Assembly (NCBI GenBank): GCA_945873145.1
Contig: CAMCBZ010000008.1
Span: forward strand, 24,465 to 88,464
Direction of reading: 5' to 3'
DNA length: 64,000 bases
Source of the DNA: an uncultured Prevotella sp.
GTDB lineage: Bacteria > Bacteroidota > Bacteroidia > Bacteroidales > Bacteroidaceae
Under the pieces are notes generated by a model. The model was not told where the DNA came from and searched no databases. It saw nothing but the letters and a program-made list of their open reading frames with translations. Positions within the stretch are counted from its first letter, which is position 1, and each line of letters starts with the position of its first letter. Position numbers and translations under genes: made by a program. This document shows positions 44,762 through 53,034 of this stretch, piece by piece.

Positions 44762-46702
44762 ATGGAATACGGATATATCAAGGTGGCTTCGGCAGTGCCT
44801 CTTGTCAGTGTCGCCAACTGCAATGAAAACGTCAAGAACATCGAGAACCTCATCGCGCAGGCCGAAGGGCAGGGCGTGGAGATCATCGTCTTCCCGGAGC
44901 TTTGCCTCACTGGCTACACTTGTCAGGATCTCTTCCGGCAGCATGTGCTGCTCGATGCTGCCGAGGTGGCGGTGATGAAACTTCTTGAGTTCACCAACCA
45001 ACTCGACATCATTGCCATCGTCGGAGCCCCCGTGGCCGTGGGAGATCTGTTGCTCAACTGTGCCATCGTCATTCAGAAAGGCCATGTGCTCGGTATTGTG
45101 CCGAAGACCTACTTGCCCAATTACAGTGAGTTCTACGAGAAGCGCTGGTTTGCTTCTGCTCAGGATCTGCGTCCCTGCACGTTCCACTATGCGGGCCATT
45201 CTGTCTCCATCACCTCCTTGCCACAGCTCTTCCGTACGATGGACGGCGTGACCTTTGGCATCGAGATCTGTGAGGACGTGTGGGCACCGACACCGCCGAG
45301 CAACCATCTTGCCCTGGCCGGGGCCGACATCATCTTCAATCTCAGTGCCAGCGATGAGCTCATTGGCAAGCACGACTACCTGCTCAGCCTGCTCAGCAAT
45401 CAGAGCGCACGCACCATGAGCGGTTATGTATATAGCAGCGCGGGCTTTGGTGAGAGCACGCAAGACGTGGTCTATGGCGGCAACGCGCTAATCTATGAGA
45501 ATGGTAAACTGCTGGCCAAGGGAGAGCGCTTCTCCTTGCAGCCTCAGTTGAAGACGGCGCAGATAGATGTGGAATACCTGCGGTCGGAACGACGGATGAA
45601 CACGACGTTTACCAATGCTCAGCGCCGGATGATTAACGAGGACATCCGTTTTATCGATGCCGATGTTGTCGACCATCACGATTTCGTGTTGGAGCGTAGC
45701 ATCAATCCGCATCCTTTCATCCCGCAGAGCGGCGACATGGAACGGTCGTGCAATGAGATCTTCTCCATTCAGGTCATGGGTCTGGCACGCCGCATCGTCC
45801 ACACTCATGCCAAAACGGTAATCGTCGGCGTGAGTGGGGGCTTGGATTCTACGCTGGCCTTGCTGGTTTGTGTGAAGACTTTCGACAAGCTCGGCATGGA
45901 CAGAAAAGGCATCGTCGGTGTCACCATGCCGGGCTTCGGTACCACTGACCGTACCTATCACAATGCCATCAGCCTGATGAATTCCTTGGGAGTGACCATC
46001 CGTGAGATCAGCATCGCCAAGAGTGTCACGCAACACTTCGAGGACATCGGACATGACATGCAAGTGCATGATGTCACCTACGAAAATGGTCAGGCCCGTG
46101 AGCGTACGCAGATCCTCATGGATCTCTCCAACCAGCTTGGCGGTCTCGTCATAGGCACTGGTGACCTCTCGGAGCTCGCTTTGGGATGGGCAACGTACAA
46201 TGGTGACCATATGAGCATGTATGGTGTCAATGCTTCCATCCCCAAGACGCTCATCAAGTATCTCGTGGAGTTTGTCGCCAAGACGGTTGACGACAAGAGT
46301 GCGTCGACGCTCTTCGACGTCATCGCCACGCCGATCTCGCCCGAACTGATTCCCGCCGACGAGAACGGCAACATCAAGCAGAAGACCGAAGACCTTGTGG
46401 GTCCTTACGAGCTCCACGATTTCTTCCTCTATTATTTCCTGCGTTGTGGCTTCAGTCCCCGCAAGATCTTTATGCTGGCCTGTCATGTCTTCGACGGCAC
46501 ACATCCCCAGGAAGGTGTCTCTATCTATTCCGAGGATACGATCCGTCACTGGCTCCGCACGTTCTGCCGCCGCTTCTTTGCCCAGCAGTTCAAGCGCTCC
46601 TGTCTGCCCGATGGTCCGAAGGTCGGCTCCGTCAGCCTCAGTCCGCGTGGTGACTGGCGTATGCCAACTGATGCCCAGTCGGCGTTATGGTTGGAAGAAT
46701 AA
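44762..46702 (+). CDS. nadE: Glutamine-dependent NAD+ synthetase
   Basis: Last step of NAD synthesis: amidates nicotinic acid adenine dinucleotide using glutamine. 646 aa in two domains: an N-terminal nitrilase-type glutaminase (about 1-290) with Glu in FPELCLTGY (about 47), Lys in VPKTYLPNYSEFYEKRWF and Cys in GIEICEDVW (about 170), and a C-terminal synthetase (about 320-640) with P-loop VGVSGGLDSTLALL. The ATG at 44762 is chosen since upstream in-frame sequence overlaps the Smr gene. A strong terminator follows. Confidence 0.97.
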   Translation: MEYGYIKVASAVPLVSVANCNENVKNIENLIAQAEGQGVEIIVFPELCLTGYTCQDLFRQHVLLDAAEVAVMKLLEFTNQLDIIAIVGAPVAVGDLLLNCAIVIQKGHVLGIVPKTYLPNYSEFYEKRWFASAQDLRPCTFHYAGHSVSITSLPQLFRTMDGVTFGIEICEDVWAPTPPSNHLALAGADIIFNLSASDELIGKHDYLLSLLSNQSARTMSGYVYSSAGFGESTQDVVYGGNALIYENGKLLAKGERFSLQPQLKTAQIDVEYLRSERRMNTTFTNAQRRMINEDIRFIDADVVDHHDFVLERSINPHPFIPQSGDMERSCNEIFSIQVMGLARRIVHTHAKTVIVGVSGGLDSTLALLVCVKTFDKLGMDRKGIVGVTMPGFGTTDRTYHNAISLMNSLGVTIREISIAKSVTQHFEDIGHDMQVHDVTYENGQARERTQILMDLSNQLGGLVIGTGDLSELALGWATYNGDHMSMYGVNASIPKTLIKYLVEFVAKTVDDKSASTLFDVIATPISPELIPADENGNIKQKTEDLVGPYELHDFFLYYFLRCGFSPRKIFMLACHVFDGTHPQEGVSIYSEDTIRHWLRTFCRRFFAQQFKRSCLPDGPKVGSVSLSPRGDWRMPTDAQSALWLEE

Positions 46703-46776
46703 GGACGTGGTCAGAAAATAAAATGGTGTAAGCAAACTGTAGGAAAACGTTCTCTGCTGACTCTCCAATAAACAAC

Positions 46777-46818
46777 AAAGCCCCAAGCAACCTGATTTGA
46801 TGGTTGCTTGGGGCTTTT
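46777..46818. terminator. Bidirectional terminator after nadE
   Basis: Perfect 16-bp stem AAAGCCCCAAGCAACC / GGTTGCTTGGGGCTTT with a 9-nt loop and T or A tails on either side. It serves nadE (+) and the DUF4840 gene (-). Confidence 0.95.
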
Positions 46819-46835
46819 GTCGTTGATGTAAATAA

Positions 46836-47444
46836 TTATTTCGCGTTGAAGTAGAACGGCAGAGCTAAGCCGTTGGCAAGCAGGTTTGTTCCACCAGTGA
46901 TGTTCTCGTAATCAAGGAAGACACCACCTAAGACGATCTGCATTCCGAGGTCCTTACCGCTCTTCACGCCATAGGAATTGGGGTAGCCGCCGTAGAAGGC
47001 CAGTGTGATTGTGTGCGATTTTCCATTAGCCATCGTCGTGAATGTGAGCTTCTGGGGCTGGATGTGGAATGTCACGGGAGAGAGATTGTAGTAATAGGTG
47101 TAGCATTTCAGTATTTGCGTAGGAGCATTCTCCAAACATTCCTTGGCAGTGGCATCGGACACGAAATGCGCGACCGAGTTGACATGGAAATTGTAGATCG
47201 TTACTGTCGAGTCGGTATCAAAGTTTACGCTCGTAGCTACGGAGTCGACCTTAGCGGGCTTGGTGGTGAAGATGGAGTCGTAGTAGACCAGTTGGCCACT
47301 ATGCTCTCCGGCTACAGACAGGTAGGCTGTGTGCTGCTCTTCCTTAGTCAGACCTTTGTTGTCGTCATCGTCGCTCAAGCAGGATGTCATGGTCAGTGCT
47401 GCGATCATGCACAGCAACAGTGTCAGAATTGAAGTTTTTCTCAT
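46836..47444 (-). CDS. DUF4840-like lipoprotein
   Basis: Exported lipoprotein, 202 aa: signal with lipobox LTMTSC (Cys about 22), then an acidic LSDDDDNKG linker and a beta-rich domain (about 35-200) resembling DUF4840. The ATG at 47444 is preferred because it starts the signal peptide; the longer frame would begin inside a -7 element (47490-47497, TATCTTTG on the minus strand). Function unknown. It shares its terminator with nadE. Confidence 0.85.
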   Translation of the reverse strand: MRKTSILTLLLCMIAALTMTSCLSDDDDNKGLTKEEQHTAYLSVAGEHSGQLVYYDSIFTTKPAKVDSVATSVNFDTDSTVTIYNFHVNSVAHFVSDATAKECLENAPTQILKCYTYYYNLSPVTFHIQPQKLTFTTMANGKSHTITLAFYGGYPNSYGVKSGKDLGMQIVLGGVFLDYENITGGTNLLANGLALPFYFNAK

Positions 47445-47489
47445 TTTACTTTTTATTTGATTTAATGGAATGTTTTTATTGCTCAAATG

Positions 47490-47497
47490 CAAAGATA
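47490..47497 (-). promoter_or_regulatory. -7 element upstream of the DUF4840 gene
   Basis: TATCTTTG on the minus strand, 45 bp before the start codon. No clear -33 box. Confidence 0.5.
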
Positions 47498-47532
47498 CGA
47501 AAAAACTTGCACGTAGGAATGAAGAAAATCAA

Positions 47533-47577
47533 AAAAAATAGGTCCGTCCGCTCAGAGAAACTTATGCGGACGGACCT
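47533..47577 (-). terminator. Terminator of the porin / small membrane protein unit
   Basis: Perfect 12-bp stem AGGTCCGTCCGC / GCGGACGGACCT (47540-47551 and 47566-47577) with a 14-nt loop; on the minus strand ATTTTTTTTG follows. It begins 6 bp after the small-protein stop codon. Confidence 0.92.
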
Positions 47578-47583
47578 TCAAGA

Positions 47584-47805
47584 CTATTCTGTCGTGTAGA
47601 TCCAGTAGACAAAGACCATGAGTGCGATGGCGAAAATAGACAGCAAGATGAAAATCAACTTCTCTATGATAGGCTTTCTCTTCATGCTGTTGAAAGCTTC
47701 CCGCTTGTATTGCTCAGAACTATCCAAATGATGATGGTGATGGTGCTGCTGCGGTGCCGTTGAGCCAGATGTCGAATGCGACGTTGTGTCCTGTGTTGAA
47801 GTCAT
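47584..47805 (-). CDS. Small single-pass membrane protein with native His6 run
   Basis: 73 aa. The N-terminus is Ser/Thr-rich and contains six consecutive histidines (residues 21-26), then a charged linker (SEQYKREAFNSMKRKPIIEK) and one transmembrane helix (about 50-70). It follows the porin by 12 bp and ends in a strong terminator, so it is a real cotranscribed gene rather than a chance frame. The function is not known. The His run could bind divalent metal. Confidence 0.75.
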   Translation of the reverse strand: MTSTQDTTSHSTSGSTAPQQHHHHHHLDSSEQYKREAFNSMKRKPIIEKLIFILLSIFAIALMVFVYWIYTTE

Positions 47806-47817
47806 ATAAATTATTGA

Positions 47818-48939
47818 TTAGAAGCGGAAGTCGAGCTGCACGTCGATCATGTTGTAGTTTGGCTTAGCCAGATTACGGTCGTTGACGCGCATGTATTCCG
47901 CATTGAGTTGTACGTTCTTATTGAACAGATAGTTGAAGCCGGCCTCGTACTGTGTGCGGCTTGATCCCCACTCAGCCGACTGACGGTAGAGGTCGTAGCG
48001 GGCTTTGGCGTAGAGCTTCTTGCTGACTACTGGGGCAATGACAAGTGCGTAGTAGGCATCGGCCTTGCTGCCGATGGCCTCATTGACGGTGCAGTCAGTG
48101 GTACCATTGCCGCCGGATTCCGATACCTTGAAGGCCTTTCCGGTGGAGTGAACATATTCCGTACGGAACGTCCAGTCGTTGGCTTTGTATTCGCCAGAGA
48201 TGGCATAGCGGTGCTGCGGCAGTTTGCGCACCTCGCCTTTGTGCTCGCCGCTGGCGTCGGTCCAGTTGCCTTTGCGTGCATAGGAGCCCTCGCTGCCAAA
48301 GACACCGATGCGCATGCCGGCTACCGGCATCACCCAGATGCCGCCGATGACATCCTTTTGCTGGTCCACATCCTTGGTGTTGATCCCCTGTCCGTTGTAG
48401 ACACCTATCTGATAGTGCAGCAAGTTGCGTTTCTGGGCATTGGGCAGGAAGTCACCCTGCACCTGCACGCCGATGTCACGTCCGTTGCTGGCCTTGACAC
48501 CGCTGCGGTCGGAGAAGTAGCAGAGCTTGTTGATGGCTTGGGCATAACTGAAGAATCCTTGGTCGATAGGATGCATCGGGTTCTCAAAGGTGAACGCACG
48601 CTTGAACTGACCGACTTTCACTTTGAAGAAACTATATTTCTGCCACTCGGTGAACGCATCTACGACACGCGGGGAGTTGCCGAGCGTGGACGTGTTGCCG
48701 TTGAACTGCAACTGCACTTTCCAATACCAGTCGTGCTGGATGCGCCCTTCGAGGGCGATACGGCCCAGACGCAGGTTAAACGAGTTAGCCTTGGCGTTCT
48801 CTTGGTCGCTATATTGATATTGTGTCATCACATAGCCCGAGAGCTTCACATCGTTGATCCATTGTGGCAACTTGGTTTCGGCTTGAGCCATTGAGGCAAA
48901 ACCCAAAGACAACAGTGCCACGGCAAAAAGTTTCTTCAT
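47818..48939 (-). CDS. Porin of the phosphate-selective OprO/OprP type
   Basis: Outer-membrane beta-barrel, 373 aa. A signal peptide (1-20, cleaved at MAQA-E) is followed by amphipathic strands through to the C-terminal Phe (VQLDFRF). The pattern SFNLRLGRIALEG and FTEWQKYSFFKVKVGQFKRAF matches OprO/P-type porins. Selectivity for phosphate is not certain in Bacteroidota members. It is first in a two-gene unit with the His-rich small protein. A -7 box TATATTTG (minus, 49033-49040) lies 94 bp upstream. Confidence 0.88.
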   Translation of the reverse strand: MKKLFAVALLSLGFASMAQAETKLPQWINDVKLSGYVMTQYQYSDQENAKANSFNLRLGRIALEGRIQHDWYWKVQLQFNGNTSTLGNSPRVVDAFTEWQKYSFFKVKVGQFKRAFTFENPMHPIDQGFFSYAQAINKLCYFSDRSGVKASNGRDIGVQVQGDFLPNAQKRNLLHYQIGVYNGQGINTKDVDQQKDVIGGIWVMPVAGMRIGVFGSEGSYARKGNWTDASGEHKGEVRKLPQHRYAISGEYKANDWTFRTEYVHSTGKAFKVSESGGNGTTDCTVNEAIGSKADAYYALVIAPVVSKKLYAKARYDLYRQSAEWGSSRTQYEAGFNYLFNKNVQLNAEYMRVNDRNLAKPNYNMIDVQLDFRF

Positions 48940-49110
48940 GTTTTAGTGTTTATTTGTCTCTTGTGAACAGATCCTTTATAGACTCAACATAGTTAAAGTG
49001 AAGAGTCAGTTGATAAAAGGCCATTATTTGTGCAAATATAATTAAATTATAAGAGGTATGTTTCGCCACATTAAAAAAAATTAGTTGATAGTTAAATAAA
49101 ACCGATTTTG

Positions 49111-49142
49111 TTTGGCGGAATGAAATATTTGTCGTATCTTTG
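49111..49142 (+). promoter_or_regulatory. Promoter of tRNA-Pro
   Basis: TTTG (49111-49114), 20-nt spacer, TATCTTTG (49135-49142): full consensus, 70 bp before the mature tRNA 5' end. Confidence 0.85.
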
Positions 49143-49212
49143 CACCCGCAATTCAGAAATCAACCTGCTGACTCTTGCAAAAGAGATCGCTTGTTGAAGA
49201 AGAAAAGCAAAG

Positions 49213-49286
49213 CGGGGTGTAGCGCAGTCCGGTAGCGCTCCTGGTTTGGGACCAGGTGGTCGCAGGTTCGAATCCTGTCGCCCCGA
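49213..49286 (+). tRNA. tRNA-Pro(TGG)
   Basis: Complete cloverleaf, 74 nt. Acceptor CGGGGTG pairs with CGCCCCG (one G-U), D arm AGCGCAGTCCGGTAGCGC, anticodon stem CCTGG/CCAGG with loop TTTGGGA (anticodon TGG), T arm CAGGTTCGAATCCTG. Discriminator A; CCA is not encoded. It is flanked by its own promoter and terminator. Confidence 0.98.
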
Positions 49287-49291
49287 CGTCA

Positions 49292-49324
49292 AGAGAGTTT
49301 CTCCTTGTGAGAAGCTCTCTTTTT
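49292..49324 (+). terminator. Terminator of tRNA-Pro
   Basis: 12-bp stem AGAGAGTTTCTC / GAGAAGCTCTCT (one G-U), loop CTTGT, then TTTTT. Confidence 0.9.
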
Positions 49325-49620
49325 GGTTATATACGCGTCCTGCTGTTTCGTACCCATCCTGCTGTTTTTGAGAGGGATGATGATTTTTTATGGTAATTAA
49401 TTTAATTTGTTATCAGCTTATCGCTCATCTTCGTACCTTTGTATGTGAAAAGACTTGGGCTTGGATAGCAGGCCCTTTAGTTTGACAAGAGGTTTCTCAC
49501 TATAAGTTAAAATAATGAATATAAGAACTTGTTGACATGGAATTAAGATTTGATTAACACATTTATGAATGTAAGGTGACTTGTAAGGCAAACGGTCAAA
49601 GTTTGATAAAAATGTAAAAT
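49325..49620. other. AT-rich gap before the AbiE pair
   Basis: About 300 bp between the tRNA terminator and the AbiE operator region. AT-rich, with no open frame of note and no clear attachment-site duplication of the tRNA 3' end seen in this window. Confidence 0.5.
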
Positions 49621-49650
49621 GTTACGGATATTATTTGTATTCTCCGTAAC
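49621..49650. promoter_or_regulatory. Inverted repeat upstream of abiEi
   Basis: GTTACGGA (49621-49628) and TCCGTAAC (49643-49650) are perfect inverted 8-mers with 14 nt between, 39 bp upstream of the -7 box. AbiEi-type antitoxins are known to repress their own operon through inverted repeats, so this is a candidate operator. Confidence 0.5.
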
Positions 49651-49689
49651 TTTTAACAAGAGACGTTCTTTATTCTCAACAAGTAGTTG

Positions 49690-49697
49690 TATCTTTG
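49690..49697 (+). promoter_or_regulatory. -7 element of the AbiE operon
   Basis: TATCTTTG, 18 bp before the abiEi ATG, which leaves a very short leader. The -33 region reads TTCTT, a weak match. Confidence 0.65.
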
Positions 49698-49715
49698 CAC
49701 GCAAATAAGAATAAC

Positions 49716-50300
49716 ATGAACAGAAATAAAGTCATTGACACGCTAAAACAGCGAGGTGGATTCATAACCACGGGTGAAGTGAAAAGCCGTGGTGAATATG
49801 AGCAACTTCGCCGTGCAATAGAAGATGGAACGCTTATGCGGCTTCGTAATGGTGTCTATGTGGAAATGTCAGCGTTGGCAAACAACATGATAGATGTGGA
49901 ACGTATAGTTCCGCATGGGGTGCTTTGCTTGTATAGTGCTTTTGCTCATTATGGACTTTCCACACAAGTGCCTTCCGCTACTTGCATAGCCATTGAAGCC
50001 AAGCGAAAGGTGCGTTTGCCAGACTATCCTCCTATTGATCTCTATTATTGGAAAAAGGAGAATTTGGAGTTTGGTATAATCAAAAAGAATATATCTGGTT
50101 ATGATGTACTTATTACAGATATGGAGCGAACGGTCTGTGATGCTGTTAAGTACCGAAACAAGATAGGGTTTGATGTGTGCGGTGAGGTGATAGACAACTA
50201 TCTCAAAAAGGATAACCGCAATATATCTCTACTCCATGAATACGCACAGAAACTAAGAGTGAAAAATATAATGACTACGTATTTGGAGACAAGACTATGA
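49716..50300 (+). CDS. AbiEi-type antitoxin / transcription regulator
   Basis: 194 aa. N-terminal winged helix-turn-helix (about 1-55, VIDTLKQRGGFITTGEVKSRG...RRAIEDGTL), then the AbiEi C-terminal antitoxin domain (about 60-190), with LITDMERTVCDAVKYRNKIG near 132-152. AbiEi proteins neutralise the AbiEii toxin without direct contact (type IV) and repress the operon. The ATG at 49716 is chosen; the earlier TTG lies inside the -7 element. The stop overlaps the toxin start by 4 bp (ATGA). Confidence 0.9.
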   Translation: MNRNKVIDTLKQRGGFITTGEVKSRGEYEQLRRAIEDGTLMRLRNGVYVEMSALANNMIDVERIVPHGVLCLYSAFAHYGLSTQVPSATCIAIEAKRKVRLPDYPPIDLYYWKKENLEFGIIKKNISGYDVLITDMERTVCDAVKYRNKIGFDVCGEVIDNYLKKDNRNISLLHEYAQKLRVKNIMTTYLETRL

Positions 50301-51160
50301 CAAAGAATATAGGGAAGTCCATTAGGACACGTTTGTTGAACCTCGCCAAAGAGGAGAAGCAAGAGTATATGAAAGTGTTGGTTAGATACTTGCATGAACG
50401 CTTGTTGTTCCGTATCTCTGCAAGTCCTTACAAGAGCCATTTTCTTCTGAAAGGCAGTTCGCTATTGTTTGCCTTGGATGGGTTCAAGGCTCGTCCAACC
50501 ATTGACATTGATCTGTTGGGAGAACGCATCAACAATGACAGAGATAACATAAAAGAGGTTTTTCAAAAAGTGTGCACCATTGAATGTGAGGACGATGGAG
50601 TTACATTCGATGCAACTTCACTTGAATTGGAGCCAATAGCCGTTGAAAAGAAATACCCAGGCACTTGTGTAAAAGTAGTGGCACACTTAGACACAATAGT
50701 GCAACAAGTGTCAATTGACATAGGCTTCGGTGATGTTGTAACACCTTATCCTCTTTCATTAGACTATCCGTTGTTGTTACCAGATGTTCCTGCCGTGGAA
50801 CTGTATGCCTATTCATTGGAAACTTTGATAGCAGAGAAGTTTCATGCAATGGTTGACCGTGACGAAAGCAATAGCCGCATGAAAGATTTCTTTGATGTGT
50901 ATCAGTTGTTCACCAACCATGAGATAGACAAGGAACTTCTTGCGGAAGCCATTGTCGGTACGTTTAAGAACAGGAATACTCCTTACCGAGAGAACCTTGC
51001 CCTTTTCACAGACAAGTTTGCAACGGATGCCACACGCAATATTTGGTGGAAAGCATTCTTGAAAAAGATACGTTGGAAAGAGCAGATAGACTTTTCAGTT
51101 GTGATGAAGTGCATCAAAGAGAACCTACAGGCATATTGGAACAAAGAAACATTAGGATGA
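50297..51160 (+). CDS. AbiEii-type nucleotidyltransferase toxin
   Basis: 287 aa, DNA polymerase-beta-like nucleotidyltransferase (AbiEii/AbiGii). Seen: FLLKGSSLLFAL (GS-type motif, about 50-61), metal-binding RPTIDIDLLGE (about 67-77), a later ETLIAEKFHAMVDR (Lys motif, about 174-187) and SRMKDFFDVYQLF (about 193-205). Toxins of this family inactivate tRNAs by adding nucleotides, and the pair can abort phage infection. Catalytic residues look intact. It is translationally coupled to abiEi. Confidence 0.92.
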   Translation: MTKNIGKSIRTRLLNLAKEEKQEYMKVLVRYLHERLLFRISASPYKSHFLLKGSSLLFALDGFKARPTIDIDLLGERINNDRDNIKEVFQKVCTIECEDDGVTFDATSLELEPIAVEKKYPGTCVKVVAHLDTIVQQVSIDIGFGDVVTPYPLSLDYPLLLPDVPAVELYAYSLETLIAEKFHAMVDRDESNSRMKDFFDVYQLFTNHEIDKELLAEAIVGTFKNRNTPYRENLALFTDKFATDATRNIWWKAFLKKIRWKEQIDFSVVMKCIKENLQAYWNKETLG

Positions 51161-51289
51161 TAGCGAAAGGGCACATTTGATTTTGGATGGTGCCAAGGTA
51201 AGGAGATGCCTACAAAAGAAATCATCGTATTGGCTTTATGCCCCTAGCCAAAAGGTAAGTATTGAAGATTATGAAGAAGAAACTCAATT

Positions 51290-51439
51290 ATGATTATTGC
51301 CAAACCGCTCCTGTCTTGGGTTCCTCCAAGGGTGGAATATTCTCTCACACCAATAGCCAAGGACTTCTTGCGAGAAATCAGTTACGTCATAGAATGGGGG
51401 CAGCTGCATTTTGAGCAGATAGTGAAGGGTAGAAAATAA
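51290..51439 (+). pseudogene. C-terminal fragment of a HxlR-family regulator
   Basis: A 49-codon open frame encodes VPPRVEYSLTPIAKDFLREI and ends with IEWGQLHFEQIVKGRK, closely matching the last third (wing and C-terminal helix) of HxlR winged-helix regulators. The N-terminal DNA-reading half (with the usual CPV/I Cys) is not found in the 130 bp upstream, so this looks like a truncated remnant. A hairpin terminator follows at 51488. Confidence 0.6.
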
Positions 51440-51842
51440 TAATATATATACATTTACATTCTTTAACTGAACCTTGTGCAGTCATCAAGCAGACTCCAAA
51501 AATCAGTATTGGAATCTGCTTTTCTATTTGTATAAAATGTAGGAAAACAGTATGATATGCTACTTTTCTATTGGTTCTTATAGAATAAAAGGGGATGATT
51601 GGCAATCACATCCTTTAAGGGAAGTCATTTCGTCCCTACCTCTCTAAAATATCATTTGATAACTTTTGTTTGTCACATTATGGGTGCGGTTGAAACGCCC
51701 CATCCGATCACTATTCTGTAGTTTTTAATGTAATCGAAAGTAAAATACGTTAAATCTCACGCTTTTCGTATCTACACAGAATCTATATTGCCACTTTTCT
51801 ACCGTTTAGAGCGTATAACACTGGCAATCAACTAATAATAGA
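51440..51842. other. Gap between the HxlR remnant and the LRR pseudogene
   Basis: About 400 bp holding the terminator at 51488-51524 and otherwise AT-rich DNA. The expected 5' part and signal peptide of the LRR gene are not present here. Confidence 0.5.
51488..51524 (+). terminator. Terminator after the HxlR remnant
   Basis: AGCAGACTCC pairs with GGAATCTGCT (one mismatch), 13-nt loop, then TTTC and a T-rich tail. Confidence 0.65.
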
Positions 51843-52684
51843 TACGATGGATCTACTTCATTGCAAACCATCCGCATAGGAGAAGGAACGACAACAATCG
51901 GACAAAATGCCTTTAATACTTGCAAAAGTCTGACAGACATCTACCTGCCTTCTACGCTTGCTTCGTTAGGCGAGCCGGATGAGGTATCTATCGATGACAA
52001 TCCGGGCTCTATATTTGGCGACTGCCCACAGCTGAAAACCATACACATGGACAAAGGTGAGAGCCCAGCGGCGAAGCTGATCGATGGCGTGCTCTTCAGC
52101 AACGACGGCACTCAGCTCATCTGCTATCCTCCCAAGCTGCCCATGTCTAAAACGCATGGCAACTATATCGTGCCGCAGTCGGTTACCACTATTTACCAAT
52201 ACGCGTTCAACTTCAACGCGCTCTCACATGTAGTGTTGCCCAACGACCTGAAGAGTATTGATAGATATGCTTTCTTTGATGACCAAAATAGACCCACGGC
52301 AACGCACGTGACCGAAATCACCCTGCCTGCTTCTGTCAAGTATTTGCCACAGCTTTGGAATGCCGGTTCCCATATTCAGACAATCGTGTATTGCGAGAAG
52401 AAGCCGATGGATACAAGACCTACGGACTGTCTAACGACATGTTCAAAGCTATGGCAAAAGAGGGATTCCTACGGGAAAATCGCGCCTACCTGCGTCTGCC
52501 CAAGACCGTACAGGCCAAGAGCTTCTCGCTGAACGACATGGTCACGAGCATAGAGCCTGTTGCCGTGAGCACGGCAAAGACCTCACCTTATTATTATACG
52601 TTAGATGGCCTCCGGCTGCAAGGCAAGCCACACACGCCGGGCGTATACATCTTCAACGGACAGAAGATGGTGATAGCCAAGTAA
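51843..52684 (+). pseudogene. BspA-like leucine-rich-repeat surface protein, decayed
   Basis: The first part (to about 52400) reads LRR_5-type repeats such as SLQTIRIGEGTTTIGQNAF and LTDIYLPSTLASLG. The frame then shifts near 52385-52420, and the second part continues in another frame with DGYKTYGLSNDMFKAMAKEG and the typical Prevotella C-terminus SPYYYTLDGLRL...PGVYIFNGQKMVI, stopping at 52684. There is no start codon, signal peptide or early repeats. It was a secreted adhesin-like protein; it now lacks its N-terminus and carries a frameshift. Confidence 0.82.
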
Positions 52685-52736
52685 CCATTCACCTTCTTAA
52701 TTTTAATTGTTATCTCTGTTCAATTGCTGCGACGCC

Positions 52737-52797
52737 CTGCAAACGTACCATGCGATGATGTATTATAATGTCTGATGGGTGCGGACGGCCACAAGGG
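52737..52797 (+). repeat. 61-bp direct repeat, left copy
   Basis: Matches 54177-54237 at 60 of 61 positions, in the same orientation. The pair brackets the patatin gene. The last 21 bases plus 14 more (52777-52811) also recur exactly, inverted, at 63949-63983. Confidence 0.92.
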
Positions 52798-52831
52798 CCG
52801 CGCCCTGCAAACATTCCCTTTACTGCCAAAA

Positions 52832-52858
52832 ACCGCGCCAGCCTGTTTTCAAGGTTTT
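52832..52858 (+). repeat. 27-bp inverted repeat, left copy (empty-site context)
   Basis: Exact reverse complement of 54939-54965. Here it runs straight into the 52852-52922 module through a single AGGTTTT. In the right copy, a palindromic element lies between the two parts and AGGTTTT is doubled. Confidence 0.88.
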
Positions 52859-52922
52859 ACTTGTTTTGTAAAAGGATTGTGTTTAAGAGCTCTCTTCTCC
52901 AAACATAGGGGTTGGTCCTGTG
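52852..52922 (+). repeat. 70-bp inverted repeat, left copy
   Basis: Clearly related to the reverse complement of 54742-54811 (roughly 80-85% identical by eye), sharing GAGCTCTCTTC and GTTTTGTAAAAG-like blocks. No coding potential. Confidence 0.8.
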
Positions 52923-52976
52923 CGCCTATTCGTGCCACGGAAAATATCCATTGCGTCCGTTTTTTTACCGTCTTGT

Positions 52977-53008
52977 CTTGTTCATTCGCCAGCAAAACAT
53001 TATATTTG
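52977..53008 (+). promoter_or_regulatory. Promoter of the patatin gene
   Basis: CTTG (52977-52980), 20-nt spacer, TATATTTG (53001-53008); the start codon lies 26 bp downstream. The promoter lies just inside the repeat-flanked segment. Confidence 0.7.
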
Positions 53009-53034
53009 CATTCATAATCAAAAACGAAAAGGGA

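Noticed and set aside
49216..49290. Attachment-site duplication of the tRNA-Pro 3' end
   Set aside because: No second copy of the tRNA 3' sequence was found in the accessory region, and there is no integrase.
49092..49292. Minus-strand 66-codon frame reading MTSGRQDSNLRPPGPKPGA...
   Set aside because: It is the antisense of tRNA-Pro, a well-known source of false small proteins.
52385..52420. Programmed frameshift in the LRR gene
   Set aside because: No slippery run or stimulatory structure is visible, and the gene also lacks its N-terminus, so decay is simpler.
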